NCBI GenBank assembly: GCA_009741485.1
Contig: CM019216.1
Span: 47,252,863-47,316,862, forward strand
Direction of reading: 5' to 3'
Origin: Malurus cyaneus samueli
Taxonomy: Eukaryota > Chordata > Aves > Passeriformes > Maluridae
Length of the DNA: 64,000 bases
The notes below the pieces were generated by a model, which searched no databases, had not been told where the DNA came from, and saw only the letters and a program-made list of their open reading frames with translations. Every line of letters begins with the position of its first letter. Positions within the stretch are counted from its first letter, which is position 1. A program made the position numbers and the translations under genes. Positions 24,601-39,600 of the stretch are shown here, piece after piece.

Positions 24601-27600
24601 GCAGTAACGTGTTTCAGAGAGAGTCAGAAGGGGAACAGATGTACACTTTGTTTGCTTTGAATGTGCTTTCTCTTCTTGTGTTTGTATATAGGCAAAAGTT
24701 TTACCTCTTCTCTAAATGATGGCAAACATGGCAATTATTACAGGCAAAGGTGTCCAAGCTATCAGTGTGACTTCTTTCCTTCAATGCTTGAATGTGCTTG
24801 CAATTAAATGAATAAAAATCTTGCTTTGTTTTATGGCATGTGGGTGCAGCAATTAGGTTCCCTTTCTGAGGAAGAATTCAAGTACTTTTTTTTTTTTAAA
24901 TAGGATAAATAAAGGCATGGCATCATGAAGTAGATGCATGAATAATTCTGGTATTTTGCTGTTTCATAGGAAAGGAGTAAATAATCTACACCTTTCATGA
25001 ACAGTTAATTTCTGTGGGCTAAATTTATTGGTTACACCAATAGCTAAGGCTCTTAATGGTGCTACATCTTCTGTTCATTGAGTTTTGAGCAAATGTAGTG
25101 GCATGGAGTTGTGGCTTAATTATCTAGATGAATAATGTCAGAAACATTGTCAATTATCAATACCGTCTTCATCTTTCTTTTAGCCCCGACTGGGAACCCA
25201 GTTCCCAGTGACATCAGCGGTTGCCGTGGTGAACTTTCATAAGCTGGTCTTTAATCTTTCATTAAATCACAGGCTAGGAAAGCAGACATGAGGACTGAGA
25301 TGAAAAAATGTGTATCTGCAGCAGTGATGTCTTCCCTGAAAAACAAGAAAGGCACACTTGTATGTTTAAAAAAAAAAAAATTGCATTGGGGAGCACAATC
25401 TCTCAGCCACTTATATTGTCTAAGCATCACCATGCAAGAAGAATTTGCAGAATGTAAATAGAGGTGAGATGTGTGGGGCTTGAGAGCAGCTGAAATCAAA
25501 TATGACAGGGCCTGAATAGGATGAATGACTCAGCTCTGTCATGTGTAGGGTTTGAGAATGGAGGTAAGGGAGGCAAGTTTAGGGGCTCCTTTTCTTGTTA
25601 CACTGGGCTTTAGCTGAACATTTCTTAGAGCAGCACGCTGCAAGTTTCAAAGTTACTGTATGGAAGGGCGCTGGAAATATTTCCAAGTGAGCTGCCAGAG
25701 CAGAGGTGATTTGTGAGCTCACACTCAGACTGACACATGGGAAAAAAAGAATGGGACAGAGGGCAGAGTGCTTTGGGAGGGTAAATGGAAACTGAGTTGT
25801 TACTGACAAGCCCCTAAGTGTTTGGATTGCTGAAGTGAGACTAGAAGAGTAGAAGTATCTGTGTTGTAAGAGACATAAAGGTGCAATTTAAAGCTTTTGT
25901 TGTGGAACAGCTCCCCAAAATAGCACTTTGGGCCCATATGTAACTGTCTCATTCTGTGCTATTTTGTGTAATAGGAGAAAATTATTCTTCCCCATGAAGT
26001 GAAATGTGCTTATGTCATTACAGCATTGTGTCTCCAAGAATGCCATCATAGGAGCTGTTACTGGCACAGATCTGTCTCCTCAGCAGTTCATTTCTGCCCA
26101 GGTTTTGGGCTACCAATGCCAAACTCTGTCCCCTCTCTTTTTGTTCTAAATCAGTCCTGCCTCCTGCATCAGTCCAGATGTTGAACCAGTGCTTCCTTGT
26201 GCTCAGTGACTGCTTTTGGGGAAAAGAAGTACAATAACTTTTTTTTTTTTTTCCTAAAATAGAAATGGAAAGCCATAATTTTGCACTTTGCAAATGGAAA
26301 AAAATCTAAAGAGGCAGGGAACAGAGCTACAACTGCTTTGTTCTATTTTGCAAATACAATAGCTGAAAAAAACAGAATGTAGAAAAGCAGTATCTGAAGG
26401 ATCTGGTTTCTTTTTTTTTATATTTTTTAAACAGATTTTAAAGTTGGGATTGATTTCCTTTAAGTTTATGAAGTCTTTTTCACAAATCTTTTATGCTTTC
26501 CCTGAGGCTTTTTATTCCTGGAAAGGTTTTTGACAATTTAAAGTTAGTCAGAAGGAGTACACTAAACTGTAGTTTATGTTGCCAGGCATTATTACCCAAG
26601 GCCCTGCCTTCTCACACAGAGGAGCACAGAGGTGAAACTGCAGAATAGAATAAGCTTTGCTCAGGTCACAAAAAGAGAGGTGGTCTGTAAGAGCACTCTG
26701 TTATGTTTTCCTACCAGCACCAAGCTCACACTTATGTCCTTGAAAAATACCATTTGGTTGGATGACAGACTGTCACAGGGTTGGGACATAGGTTATTGCT
26801 GTGAGATGAGAGCCTTTTGGCGTTCTTCTGAGTCACTGGCACCATCTGTCCCTCTTCCTGAGGTAAGGCCGGATGGAGCGAGTGCAGCCCTGGCACACTG
26901 TGCAGCTTTTTATTTGGCATTCCTGAGCTTGCCTCAATCACAGTCCGATGGTGGGGGATGGTTTGGGATAACTTGCTTTGTTCTGTGTTCTGCAGTGATC
27001 CCTGGCTGTAATCTGCTTTGACTCATGTGTTGTATTGCAGGAGACATATTTTGCTGCAAAGCAGATGGTTTCCAAATGAAGTTTTTGCAATTAGTGCATC
27101 ATATTGGGCCAGGTGTTGCTTGCTTCTTGTCTCTCCTCCTTGTTCACAACCTTGGTTTTCTTGTCAATAAAAAACGTTGAAGGCAATTCAGTCAGGATTC
27201 ACACAGATCACAGTTTTGGTTACCCAAATAGTGTCAGCTTGGTTTCACGCTCTGCTTTTATTAGATGGACCGTGTGTTACTGTTCTTTTCTCTGGGGTTT
27301 GATCCTTTCAGCCTGGACTGAAATTCCCAGCCCTGGGCTCATCAAACCCATATTGATTAAACCCCGCTCCCAGTCCTTAGACAGAATAACTTTTAGGCAG
27401 CACAAAATGTAGTGGAATGGTATTAAAGGTAACAGGGTCAGGTTCCCCACAAAGACATGGTAAATGTTGGTCTTGCAGAAGAAGCTGTGGTATTAGAGAA
27501 TAGGACATTACAGATGAACCCAGGGCTGTGAGTTTGCTGGCTGAGCATGTTGTGAGGATCGCTGCAACTCCAGAGAAAATAAAAACTGAGTGAATTTGAG

Positions 27601-30600
27601 CTTAGTGCTGTTAGTGAGCTTTCACACAGGTACTAGTGATGGGTGAGGCTTGGCAGTGGAAGACATGAGGCTGAGGTTCTGTGCATATTGGCACAAGAAT
27701 GACACTGGAACGTTTGTATGAAAAGAGAACTCTCTAGGGGTGATGTTCAGTGTGAAGGGAGCGAGGAGTAACAGCTAAAGTCTGTGGGATGGTGAAAGGT
27801 GACCCACAGCATTAAAACCTGGGGAGGATGGTTGGTATGGATCAGGGGAAAAGGCAGAGAGGACTGATAATGCAGCAGCTGAGGGCATCCTGTTTCTTGA
27901 GCATTAACTGTAAAATGGAAATGGGATGAACAGCGAGTTATTTTAGAATGAAATGTACTGTAATGCATTTATATGTTAACGAGAAGGAGCAGGAGGGGTG
28001 AAAATAGAAGCTGTCATTGCAAGGAAATGTCATCAGGCATAGAATTAGAGGAGTTGGTGCTGGAAAGTCAGATTTCCATGTTGTTTCCCAGGTAACAGGT
28101 GAGTGTGTTAAGGCTGGGAGATGTCCAGACTATGAAGTGGGACTTGGGGATAGAGTCTCATGTTTGTATGTGCCATTTGTTTTGCCCTCATTTTGAGAGC
28201 ACTAAAATAGATCTAATTTCCCTTAGTGTTACATAACAGTGAGTCAAACCCAGCTTTTAAATATCTTTAATTAGTTTTAACAATCAGATTTCTAGTTCAT
28301 GCATTTAAAGTAATGAATGCTGCCCTCCATCCCTGCAGAAAATACTTTGTGGTTACCTGCAGTGAGTGTGCAGGTGACTTTCACCAAAACTGATCCAACC
28401 CCTATTTTCCTCTTGAGCTAGACAAGATGTTCTGGTGCAGGAAGTCCAGACTCTCCCATCCATTGTGCTGGTGTCTTTCTGTGTCTTTGTTTTCTTTTTT
28501 TTTTTTTCCTCTTTGCCCACCTTTGTGCTCCTGCAAGCTCTGATGCAGCCTCCTGCGCTTCCAAAGCCCTGCAGATTTGGACAGCTGCCAGCAGTCGCCT
28601 GTCCATGGAGATCATCAGAGCTGGTGTCAATTTGATGTGGATTTAAACAAAGCTAGGCCTGCCAGGTTGGACTGAGAGTTACTTGCTTGAATTTCAAAAT
28701 CTTGACTTCTGTTTTGATTCTTGCTTCGGGCATAATTTCAGGTCTCTCATTTGAAGGGAAAATATCTTCCCTACCTGGCTGGGAGCCATGTCCAGGGCAA
28801 TGCAGTGTGATCCTCACTGGGAATACTTTTCATCTGCGGCAGTGGTGGATGATGGACATACTTGTGCACATGCTTTGATAGTAAATAGTGTCTGTACTGG
28901 TTATTGCTTTGTGTAGCAGTGAAAAGAACATCACAATATGGTAGGTATGGATCAGGGAAGAATCATAGCTTGTGTGGATGATATAAAACCATATACAGCC
29001 TGCTGATTGTGCACCAGTGCTTCCATTTTATAAACTTTGTGCTCTATTGGAATACACACTCTAAGGTCTTTGCATTGATGCTGAGTTATATTAATCTGTC
29101 AAAAACTTGTTTAACAATGGTGTTGTAGAAAAGATAATAAATTTATCTATATTTACACCAGTGTTAAAGAAAACAAACATGATGAGGGAGAGTTTTATTT
29201 CAAAAGTATGAAATGCTTGTAAATAAACTTTTTTCTGTGAAATGCAAAACCATGCAAAGGTCTTGATCACATTTTTTATTTACATTGAATTCAGCTTCTT
29301 TGTTAGCCTAGCTCTTATTCCCATTGGGGTTGTGCTGTTCACCCTACTAATGATAGGGAATAAGTTGTTTTTATTACATGCTTATGAAGCCTCTTATACA
29401 GAAAAAGCATTCAGTAGATAATCAGTGGAGAACTCTTTCCAGATAGGTACATTGTTTTGAAAAAGCAGAATTGCATAGCCCAGCTAAGTTGCTCTTTTAG
29501 ACTATCAGAAATAGTTGTTATCGTCAGCATTTGTAGCACGGCATGTGGATTTTATTTACTTTGTATTTGTTAGTTGTGTATTCAGGCTGATGCAAAGTCT
29601 GGCTCCTCAGAGGCAGTTAAGTTGTTGTGGCTTTGGTTCACCAAAACCCGTGTGCTTTTGCCAGATCTGCTGGTCAGTGAGCTCTGGTGTCCTTCACTTG
29701 TGACTGATATTCAGATCTGGGCTCTTCTCCCTCACTTTTTCCATGTACCAAATGTTGTGATTGATCTCAGGGCTCTTGATCAAAACCTTTGAGTTACCTG
29801 CTGAGTTAATAAGAATATGAACAGAACTTAATTAATTACTTATAACTTAGCTTAAATATAAATGACAGTACATTGCTTAGTGCTGTTGAAAAGGAACTGG
29901 GATGCTGAAGATATGATAGCTAAGAAAGTAATAATTATGTATATTTTTAATGGAGAATTGTTTATATCTTGCAGCCATTTCTAGTCATTGTTTCAGTCTA
30001 TACAGGATATGGACAACAAAATTTTCAAAGGTGATGATATGAACAGAACCATGTGAATGATACTAACTTTTGTAAAAATAGGCTGTTCAGTAGAGGTCAC
30101 TGCAGTGGACAAAAACATCTGTCAGGACTCCTTAATATGTATTTGCACAATGGATTCATAGTGCTTGAGTAGCTTCTCTGTTTAATTAATGGTATTTAAA
30201 AGGTTTAATCTGTGAAATGAAGAGAATTAAAAAAGTCCATAACTGACATCTGAAAGTAAATAGTGTTTATTTTGTATGAGGCATGATAATTTAAAATTGC
30301 TTCACATTTTCCTGAGTTTCTTGCTGGTTTTCAATGGGCAGCTGCCAGTGGAGAACATCTCTAGGAGAGTGTAACAAAGTACTAATAAAACAGACATGCC
30401 CAAGGCTGCTCCTTTCTGCTGTAGTGGCTATGTCCTGATTATTATTATTTTCCTTAACCTAAGGAGATTGCTACATTGAAAGGTCATTTTGGAAATGCTG
30501 CATGATTTCTGTTTACCTTCCAAATTGTTTGGGAGAGGAACAATGGCTGTGACTTACTCTAACGGTTTCACAGTATTGATAATTGAGTTTCTCCTCCATG

Positions 30601-33600
30601 AATGTTTCTGGGTGCTGTTAATTGTGCAGTATAGATGCTGCTTGGGATTTTGTAGAACGTTATTTTGTGTGTCTTGGTATTTCTTGTGGTACATTTTATT
30701 AGGGAAAGGTCTCTGTAGTCAGAAATGATGGAGTACACCCGATGAAATGAAACTAGTGCAAGTCCACAGTGAGTTCAACTGAGTGATCTGTATGTGAAGA
30801 ACATTGCGTTGGAGATCTTTGCACTGAGCCCTGCAGGCTGGTGTGGCAGGATTGGAATGTCACAGTTAGTCAAGCTCATCAGACCCACTTGCTATTAACT
30901 CTTATAACATTTGTGGCGATGACACGATCACATCGTGCATTGGATAAGTTGTCATGTCCGGTGTTTCCCAGTTCTTGATGACACTTTCAGGCAGTTGAAT
31001 GCTGCTGTAAAAATACTGGAGTCAGCTGAAAGTATAAAGAGAATTTAGATAGGCAGGATGAGATTCCTGGAGCCGTTATTTGACCAAGTCACTGAGGTTA
31101 ATGCTTCTCTGTCTACAATGGCACCCTGGGACTTTATCCAATCCAAAGTGGTCAGGACCCTTTGTTGCTTTTTTCCTGCTGAAACCTGGCAGCTTCAGTG
31201 AGTGCACCCACTGTTCAGTTGTGCTGGAATTCGGGGCAAAGTTGAGCCAGAGGAGAGAAAGCAATTACTGAAGTGCCAGCAATTGTTGGGCATCACTTTG
31301 GGTTCCACCTGGAGGTTTTTCTGCATGGCCTCACTTTGCAGGTGGGCTCTGTCACAGTCACAGGACTGGGCAATGGAATTTGCAGCAGTGTGACGGCTTA
31401 AAATAACAAAGCAATCTGTTTGAATACTGAGGGTGTCTTGGGACACACGGGATTGTGCTTGTCTGTGATTTATTTCATCACATAACTCTCCATATCAGAT
31501 CTGCATGAAATTCAATTTCTGATCCTGGCATAAGCTTGTGTTGTGTATGATCACAGCAAGTAACAGAATGAAATCTGTTAGAATAGCTCCAAGTTGCTGC
31601 ACTCTTATCCACAAAAACAAAGGAATCATATTTCTTTTTAAAATTTAAACAGAAACATTATAACCTTTTACTCTACAGCCTTTCTAAGAAAAATCACAAT
31701 TTTTCCATAAAGACTAAAAAAAGCTGTTTATGTAAAATGTCTTCCTTCTAAAGATTTTTTTTTTTTATTTGAAAAGTATCAAATGGGTGAGAACTGAAGT
31801 GTTTTAATTTTGGGAAAGCTGCCAGTATTGAGTGGAGCATTCAGACACCTCACATCCCCATTTACCTCTAGGCCGTATCTGTTCCTGTCTCCAGGAGAGT
31901 CTGTTATGCATTGTAGGAAAATATTTCAACCAAATAACATTGTCTTTGGGAGGAAATGGGAGCTTACAGCACTCAAACTACAGCTCCTAGGGCAGTAGCA
32001 ATAGCTAGCAAGCATTCTGAGATAATTCTGCCCTCTGCATTTTTTTTACATCTACCTTCATTTCCTCCCTCCATCCAATGAACCCAAATTCTAAGGTAGC
32101 CTTTGCATTTTGTATACTCGCAGATTTAGCTGCTGCATTCTTGTCACAGAACACTTAAATATTCATGCTGCTTTTAATTTTAGTGCTGAAAGACTGTAGT
32201 GGATACAATGATGAAGGAATTTGGGCTCAGAAAATGGAAGATTTTTTTTAATGCTTCGGCTGCGTGTGAAGATTTATGAGCGAGGCTCCAAAATGAGCAG
32301 AGCTGACTGGAGTACTGCTTGAAATGATCTATTTCAGTAAATACACAGCCAGGATCTTTAAATGGCTAAGCATTCAGCTGGTGTCTGATATCTAGAATGT
32401 GGCTCAAAATGTTGTTTATTCAGGATAAGAAGAGGTATTATAGGTCTATGCTACTACACTGTACACATATATACACATCAGCAAATTTCTTTGTCTGAGT
32501 TGCCAAAAATAAGGTCAACGAAGAAGCGTTAAAAATGATCTTATGGTTATTCCAGGTTGCATTTATTACATTTAATGGAATTTAAATGATTTATCTGTGT
32601 GTTTCTTATTTCCCTGTGTGCTGGCAGTAGGCAGCCAGTCCCCTGATTGCCAGCATCTGACCGATTAATTGGTCTCTTGCTTGATCTGTTTTCCTTTTTT
32701 GTTTATGTATAACTTATTCTGGTGCCTTCCCTTTTTAATATGGCAACATCAAATTTGCTCAAGGTCTGTGAACTAATGTGGATTAAAAGTCAAGCAGCAG
32801 CAGCTCTAATACATAATTGATCTACCAGTAGGGCACAAAGAACTGATTCTGGTTCCTAGATAGGAAATGCTTTTCTCGTCCTATGCTGATAGTCAGAGCT
32901 CTTAAATCTATGTTAATTTAAAGTGAATGGAAACGGACAAATTACCCATGTTAATAAATTATTTAAGAGATAATTTGATGTTTGAGGCAAAATGATTTTT
33001 ATACACAGACGCAGACACACATGCTCTCTATGTTCCTGTTAGATTTTGATGCACTTCTGCAGTTCTGTTGGCAATTGAAAATGTCTTATGTCTAGAAAAT
33101 GTGGCACATTTTGAGTCTGTGTCTGCGTCTTGCTGTGACCCCACACTTGTTAATATCTAACAGAAGATTTTGCTTGCTTAAACTATTTTTTGTACAGGTC
33201 CAAGAGCTTTCTGAGTTGGTCTCCAGGCACCCTCAACAACAGCATCCATTTGTGAATGGTGAGGTTGGAAAAGGCTGTGTCTGCTCACATTAACATTGGC
33301 TCTGATTTTATTTCAGCTTGTCCTGTGTTGCTGAGGAATGACTCGTGACTGTTCAGTTAAGCGGAGGTAGAAGCTTGTTTAGGGTTTAATGTTTAATGAT
33401 ATTCTCACTGAAGTGGGGAGTTTTGTATTTTCAGCCACCTTTTGAGGTGTACACGGTGGGCACAGCAGGGGCCTTTACAGCTGCAGCAGGAGTGACAAGG
33501 GGCTGACGGCTCTGGGACTAATGGCACGGATGTGCCGGATGGCACAGCACAATGCCTTGTGTGGCACTAATGGATGGGCAGCAAGAGGCAGCCAGCAGGG

Positions 33601-36600
33601 TGTCTGTGCCTTCCATTAAATCCACTCACGCATACCATATGCCATCGTCCCTGTGCTGGGGATTTAATTCTCTGGTTAGCATCAGCCACTACCACTGGAG
33701 CGACAGTAGTATAGCAAAGCAGAAAATTTAAGCCCCATGCTGTAGAAAAGGGCTGCAAATCAGAATGTGGCCAAATCAGAAAAGTAGAGTGGAAGGAGAG
33801 GGAAGAATGACTTTTCTGCATACATTCTCATGCTTCATGTAAAAAACAGGTTTCACTGTTCTAGTATATTGCATTGGACTTAAGATGCTACAATTTGAAT
33901 AAGGTTTTCACAGTAGACCAATAAACATTTTGCAATCTCTAGTTACAAACATCTGAAGATGTTACCTATGCAAAAGCAATATCCTTGTAAATAATGCTCT
34001 ATTTATAAAAAGACAATTTCAGGTGCAACAACCATTTATTAGGTAGGTAGAGCTAAGAGCAGAGCAGCAAATTGTCAGTTTCAAAATGGAAATTGAACTT
34101 CTTTCCTAGAGTTATCATTAATTAATGGAGTTAATATGACTGTTGATGCCTTTCCCTGGTCTGTGAGCTGTCTGTGTTGCCCCCTGACATTTCTGAAAAG
34201 CTGGGCTCAGTGGTGGGTGCTAGAAATGGGGAGACAGCTCAATCCCAGCACTTGGAAACTGAACTTGTTCAGTGCTGTGCAGACAGCTTGGCAGTGGCTA
34301 CATTTTGTAATCCTGGTACAGAGAGTGTGATGCACGAAATGTCAGGGTTTGCAGGTAAGGTAAGCCTTCATTTAGGCACAGTAAGCCGAGCACATTTTCG
34401 ACAGTCACTTGTGAACAGAAGAGGAGTGACCTCAGGCAAGCCAAGAAGCTTGAGTACATTACATTGGGTAAATATTAACATCTGCCTGAAAATTAGCTCT
34501 TAACTGACTTTGAGAAGTCTATCGTCACACTGCTGGTGATGGGTTTCAAAAATAGCTCAGCTTTGGTAGGTAAGTGATTTGGAAAATACTAGGGGAAAAG
34601 ACTAATCTCAGTGATTTTAGATTTTTCATTTTGTTTAGAACTCTGTGCTCTTTCATGGTTTCCTCATGTTCAGAAGGACCCTTCTGTGTTTCAGTTTATT
34701 CCCATGGCCTCTGGTCATGTCACTGGGCACCCCTGGAAAGAGCTGGGCTCCAGCTTTTTACACGCTCCCTTCAGGTGTTTGTGTACATTGCTGAGATTCC
34801 CCTGAGTTTTCTCTCCTCCGTGCTGGACATTCCCAGCTCTCTCAGTCTCTGTCCCTGTGAGAGATGCTCCAATCCCTGAGTCATCTTCCTGGCCCTTTGC
34901 CAGACTGTATCCAGTGCGTGTCTGCTCAGCACCGAGCCCCACATTCCAGAGAGTTTCAGAGTTGAGTTCTTTTTTCTGTAGGTATCCATGGGATGTGAAC
35001 TGAGGATATTGTTGTTTTCTCTTGCTGAGAATACATTCACAGGGTTCCACTTTTATCTTAGCAAGAAGACATCTGCATTTCTGATTTTGATCTCCCAACT
35101 CCAAGTGTTTCAAAAGTGTGATTTTAGGAGAGATCCCACCATCACATTTCTTCATTTACTGGCATATCCTGATAGCACAGCAAACAGTTTAGCCTTGTCC
35201 TAGATATATATGATAAAACATGTAACCATTTATTTTCCCAGGTGTCATGAATCTCTGTTTTTACTGGAAGATTTCCTCCATCCAGAAGCTAGCACAGAGA
35301 CCTCCATGCTTTTATGTCTTTACAAAAACAGGTGGTTGATGTCTGAACAGTGATTTGTGGTCCTCTAGAGTAATAACTTGAATGACAGCTTTCTCTCAAA
35401 CAATATTTAAATTCCCTGAACTCCCAGGCACATTTTGCATGTGTGTACCATCAGCAGTGATTTAGGAGTGCAGAAGAAGAGGGAAACTGAAGTGGAGTTA
35501 GCATGTAGGAAATCATATCTGTTCAAGCACCTTTGTAAAGATAAAGTGTAGCTGAACAGTTCAGACTGAGGGTTTCTTGAAGCTGAAAGGCTGAAATAAA
35601 TCTTCATTCTATACTATGACAAAGACATTTGAACTCTTTTTGGAACTGGAAATAGATTTGTACTGTAGGGAGCTGACCTCTTGAAACTATGTATGCTGCG
35701 TAGTTCATGATACCTCTACTCTTAATAAAATATAACACTTATTAATGGATCTCAAGTCAGTTATTCAATTTCCCCAGTAATTTAAAGCTTAATTATGCTA
35801 CATTCTAGATTTCAGTGGCTGTCCTCAGCTGATTTTTCTTAAATCACTATCCTTCCAATTTTACGGTTCAGTTCAATTCTCAGGACTGTCATTTGCATGG
35901 AGTGACAGATTAAAATTGGATGGCTAAAATGATTACGACACTTAGTGCTTACTGCAGTGATGGAGATTGATTCCTCAAAGTAGGAGGAAACATATGGTTC
36001 ATGCAATAACTCTTGAAACACTATAGTTTTCAGTTTATTGTATTGCTGTAAATTGAAACTTGCAAAAGGCTAATCCAATTTTAATGCATCTTGTCTGAAA
36101 CTGAGAGTTGCATTTTTGGAGGAGCTTTGGGTAATAAAACTGTAGGCACCAATTTAGAAGTTCTCCACTTCCAGAGGAGAAAAAGTGAATGTTATGGTTG
36201 GAGAAATGGTAACTTTCAACTCAGTAACTTACTGGCACTGCATAGCTGTGCCATATTGTTTGAAAATGTGCATTTTTGCGTCTGTGCAGGATTTTTGTTC
36301 ACCTTATCCTTCTGCAGACCAGTGTGCCCCATTGCCTGGACAGGTTCAGATTAGCTTCTTGCAAATTTTGACAGAAGCCAATCCTGAACTGGAAGTCCTT
36401 AGGCTGGGTGTGGTTCTGGGAGATTGCCAGCTGGGATAATATACAAAATTATATGGAAGGTATAAGATTTGGTATTAATTTACCCTATTTGAGTTTAGAT
36501 CTGCAGAATCAGTCTTGACTGTGATTGTGAAACATGAACCCTCTATGCAGGAATAGTTTATCTTTCCCTACCTTCTTGAGAAAATTTTAAAAAGGAGCTA

Positions 36601-39600
36601 GAGAAGGAACAAGTTGAATATGTTTTGTGCATCACAGTAGTTTCTTGATATCTTTCCCTGAATTAATTTTTAATTTAATCTCTCCTGCTCCTAACCTTTA
36701 TCTCATTTCTATGGTTTCGGACTTGTCTTGTTTCTATCAATCCTTGTCTTAACATTATCCTAAAATATCCTTTCCTTCCCAGGTGCTGTTTAGGCTACAC
36801 ACCTTTGGAAGCGGTCAGGTGCAGGAAGGGGAGCGGTGTCTGATAGCTACTGATGCTCCTCTTTGAAACGACCTCAGGCCCATGGGATGCTTTCTGCATG
36901 ATGAAAAGCATCCTGACAGTAATCCTGTGGTCAGCAGTTTGGCAGGGACCAAGGGCTGTTTGGACAGTCTCACTGACTAAGAGGGGGTGACTTCAGGACG
37001 AGGGTGGTACAAGCTGGGCTGCTGGTGTGGTGTTTTAGCTCATGCTATGCAGTCCCTGGCCAAAGACTTCTGCCTTCAGGAAGTTGAGTATGGAATCCTT
37101 TATGAACAGTAATTTTCCACATTATTTTTATTCCACAAGTATTATGAAAGCATTGCTACTGTATTTATGCACAGCAGTTAGCAGTAGAGTGTTTTTTTTT
37201 TTTTAATCTAATAAGACATTCACAAGCTGCCTGGAAAACAGATTTTTTTTTTCCCTATGGGAATTTCCATAGAAGAAATCACCATCTGATAATTGCCTAT
37301 TGTAAAGAATGGTTTTCATCATGGGGTAGAAAATAGAATAGAAGAACCTACTCCTATTGTTCTTCTTACTGTTTTTATTGCTTTGCTGATTTTGAAAATA
37401 GTATCAGGCTGTATAAAGTTTTTCCTTTCCCCCTTTTTAATACCTTACATTCCAAATTAAGTGTTAGAAAAGAGGCAGCGTTGATAGTTGAAAACAGTAT
37501 TGGTTTTGGAAAACAGCATTTTTCATTTCTTCTTTGAAATTAAAGCCTTCATTTTAAAAGTTTAAACTAAACAAATAGGCTAAGAACCAAATAGTCCAAA
37601 ACCTCAAGTACCTTTTGAAATGAACAAAAATTGCTAAATAAATGTTACAATTTCTAATTAAAACTTTAAAAAAATTCAGGTCAAAAACCTATTGAAGTTA
37701 ATTTACAATGAGATAAAGTAATTTCAAATTGAAATGAAGATTTGATACAAAATACTTCCTTTATCAAGCCTACCTAATTAAAAATTGAGAATGATATAAC
37801 CCCTTTATCCAAATAGTGAAAGCACAAAGTCTATGTAGGCTTTAAATTTTATTATATTTATATATAAACATGCAGACACATGTGGCTTTTAAATCCCTCC
37901 TAATTAATTTAAACAATATATAATTTTTATAAGTAGCATATTGAAATGAAAAAAGGAAGACTTTTTGAAATTAAAATAGATACTTCAATTTAAAAAAAAG
38001 GCAATATTCTTACTGGATGGGTACCATCTCTCTTCTCATTTCATTCAACTTAACATATTTCTATATGAGCTGTAAGATAAAATGACTAATAGAACTGGAC
38101 TGCCAAAAGTCAAATTGCTTCACTGGAAGCTTCTTAGCAAAATGACAACATCCAGTTCTAGATAATTAAATCTTATTTTGTAGGAATGTCACTGAATGAT
38201 GTTAATTTGCCTTTAGGTACTGTGCTTTTGGTTGAACACAGTAACAAATATTTATTTGGGCACTTTTTGTTTGTCTTAGAAACGGTTCAACATTGACTAA
38301 TAAAAATGAAAAGCTCAGACTAGGAAAAAACATCATTTTGGCCTTACAGAGGGAAATCACTAGTGCAGCTGTTCCTGGGATCAAGCAAAATTTCACTACC
38401 TGAGATTTCTTTTTTGGATCTGAACATTAAAGAGAGGTACAGAGGGAAAGTCTCCTGTTGTGTGGCAACCTGAAACTCAGCTTCCTCAAAACTTACTATT
38501 TTTTTCAAATTGAGTAAGGGTGCTTATTTCCCATCAGTCTTATTGGATATTTGGAAATTCAAAGCTGTTTACCATTTTTCAGGCTAGTTGTGTTCCTGGT
38601 CATCTTTCTCTCCTTTCTTTGGGTGTCAACATTGTCCTTGGTTTTGAAAGCATCTTTCCTCACTTATATTTATTCTCCCTAGTGTGTTTAGCATCTGTTT
38701 TCATTAAAAATCCAACCCAAATTCTTTTGGACTCCACAGATTCACTTTCCAGTGTCTTAATCATCCAGTCCTCACCACTGGTTCCAGTCATGTCTTGAGT
38801 GTGGGTGATCAGTCTGGATGCAGAAGTTTGTTTTGAGCTGTTGCAATTACTCATGGATGGCTGGCAGGAAGTTTGGTATTGGGAATGCCTTGTTCTTTCC
38901 TACTTTCAGTGAAAGTTTGGTTGTATGAGTGTCCTTTCCTGATGTGGATGGCAGCGACTCTTCCTTCCTCTGGTAGTTCAGCTCTTGGAGTACTAAGGAA
39001 GTGAACTATTCATTTTAGTCAGATTCTTTTCTTTCCATGATTTTCCATAGTCTTCTCTTTAGCATGCTAAAAATTAAGTTTAGTGGTGTTGCATTTTGTA
39101 GCAGACAGAATGTCTCAGTTTCTTTCTAGTGGAGCTTTCCATTATAAAGATACTATTTTGGTTCATAATAATTTTTATTTTTCTCCCTGGGGTGCTTGAC
39201 TTTTCAGAAAAGCTAAAGGAGAACAAGTGTGTTGTCATCAGGAATAAGTCTTAAGTCACATTTAAGATATTAATAGTTTTGTATGCTTTTTTTTTAACTC
39301 ACAGTTAGGAAGATACAGCTTTTGCAGTTTTGAATTGGTAACCTCCTGTTGCCTGCAGATGCTACAGCCTGAATTCATCAGAGCACTCAAGTGCAGCTTT
39401 AAGTAAAGTGTGTGAGTGTATTCATTATGTTTGTCTAGACTGTCCTTTGAAGGATGTCTCGAGTCTGTCTGCAAAAACAATTTCACTGCACATAAGGACA
39501 GTAAACCCCCAAAAATAAATCCAGAGAATTGATGCCCAAGCACTCTCTCAGTGTTTTTGTGGCAAGGTGTTTCCAGACAGTCTTTTTTGCAGGAGATGCG

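Noticed and set aside
34715..35155. 146-codon minus-strand frame
   Set aside because: It overlaps the CR1 fragment, matches no intact reverse transcriptase and extends into unique sequence. It is not a gene.
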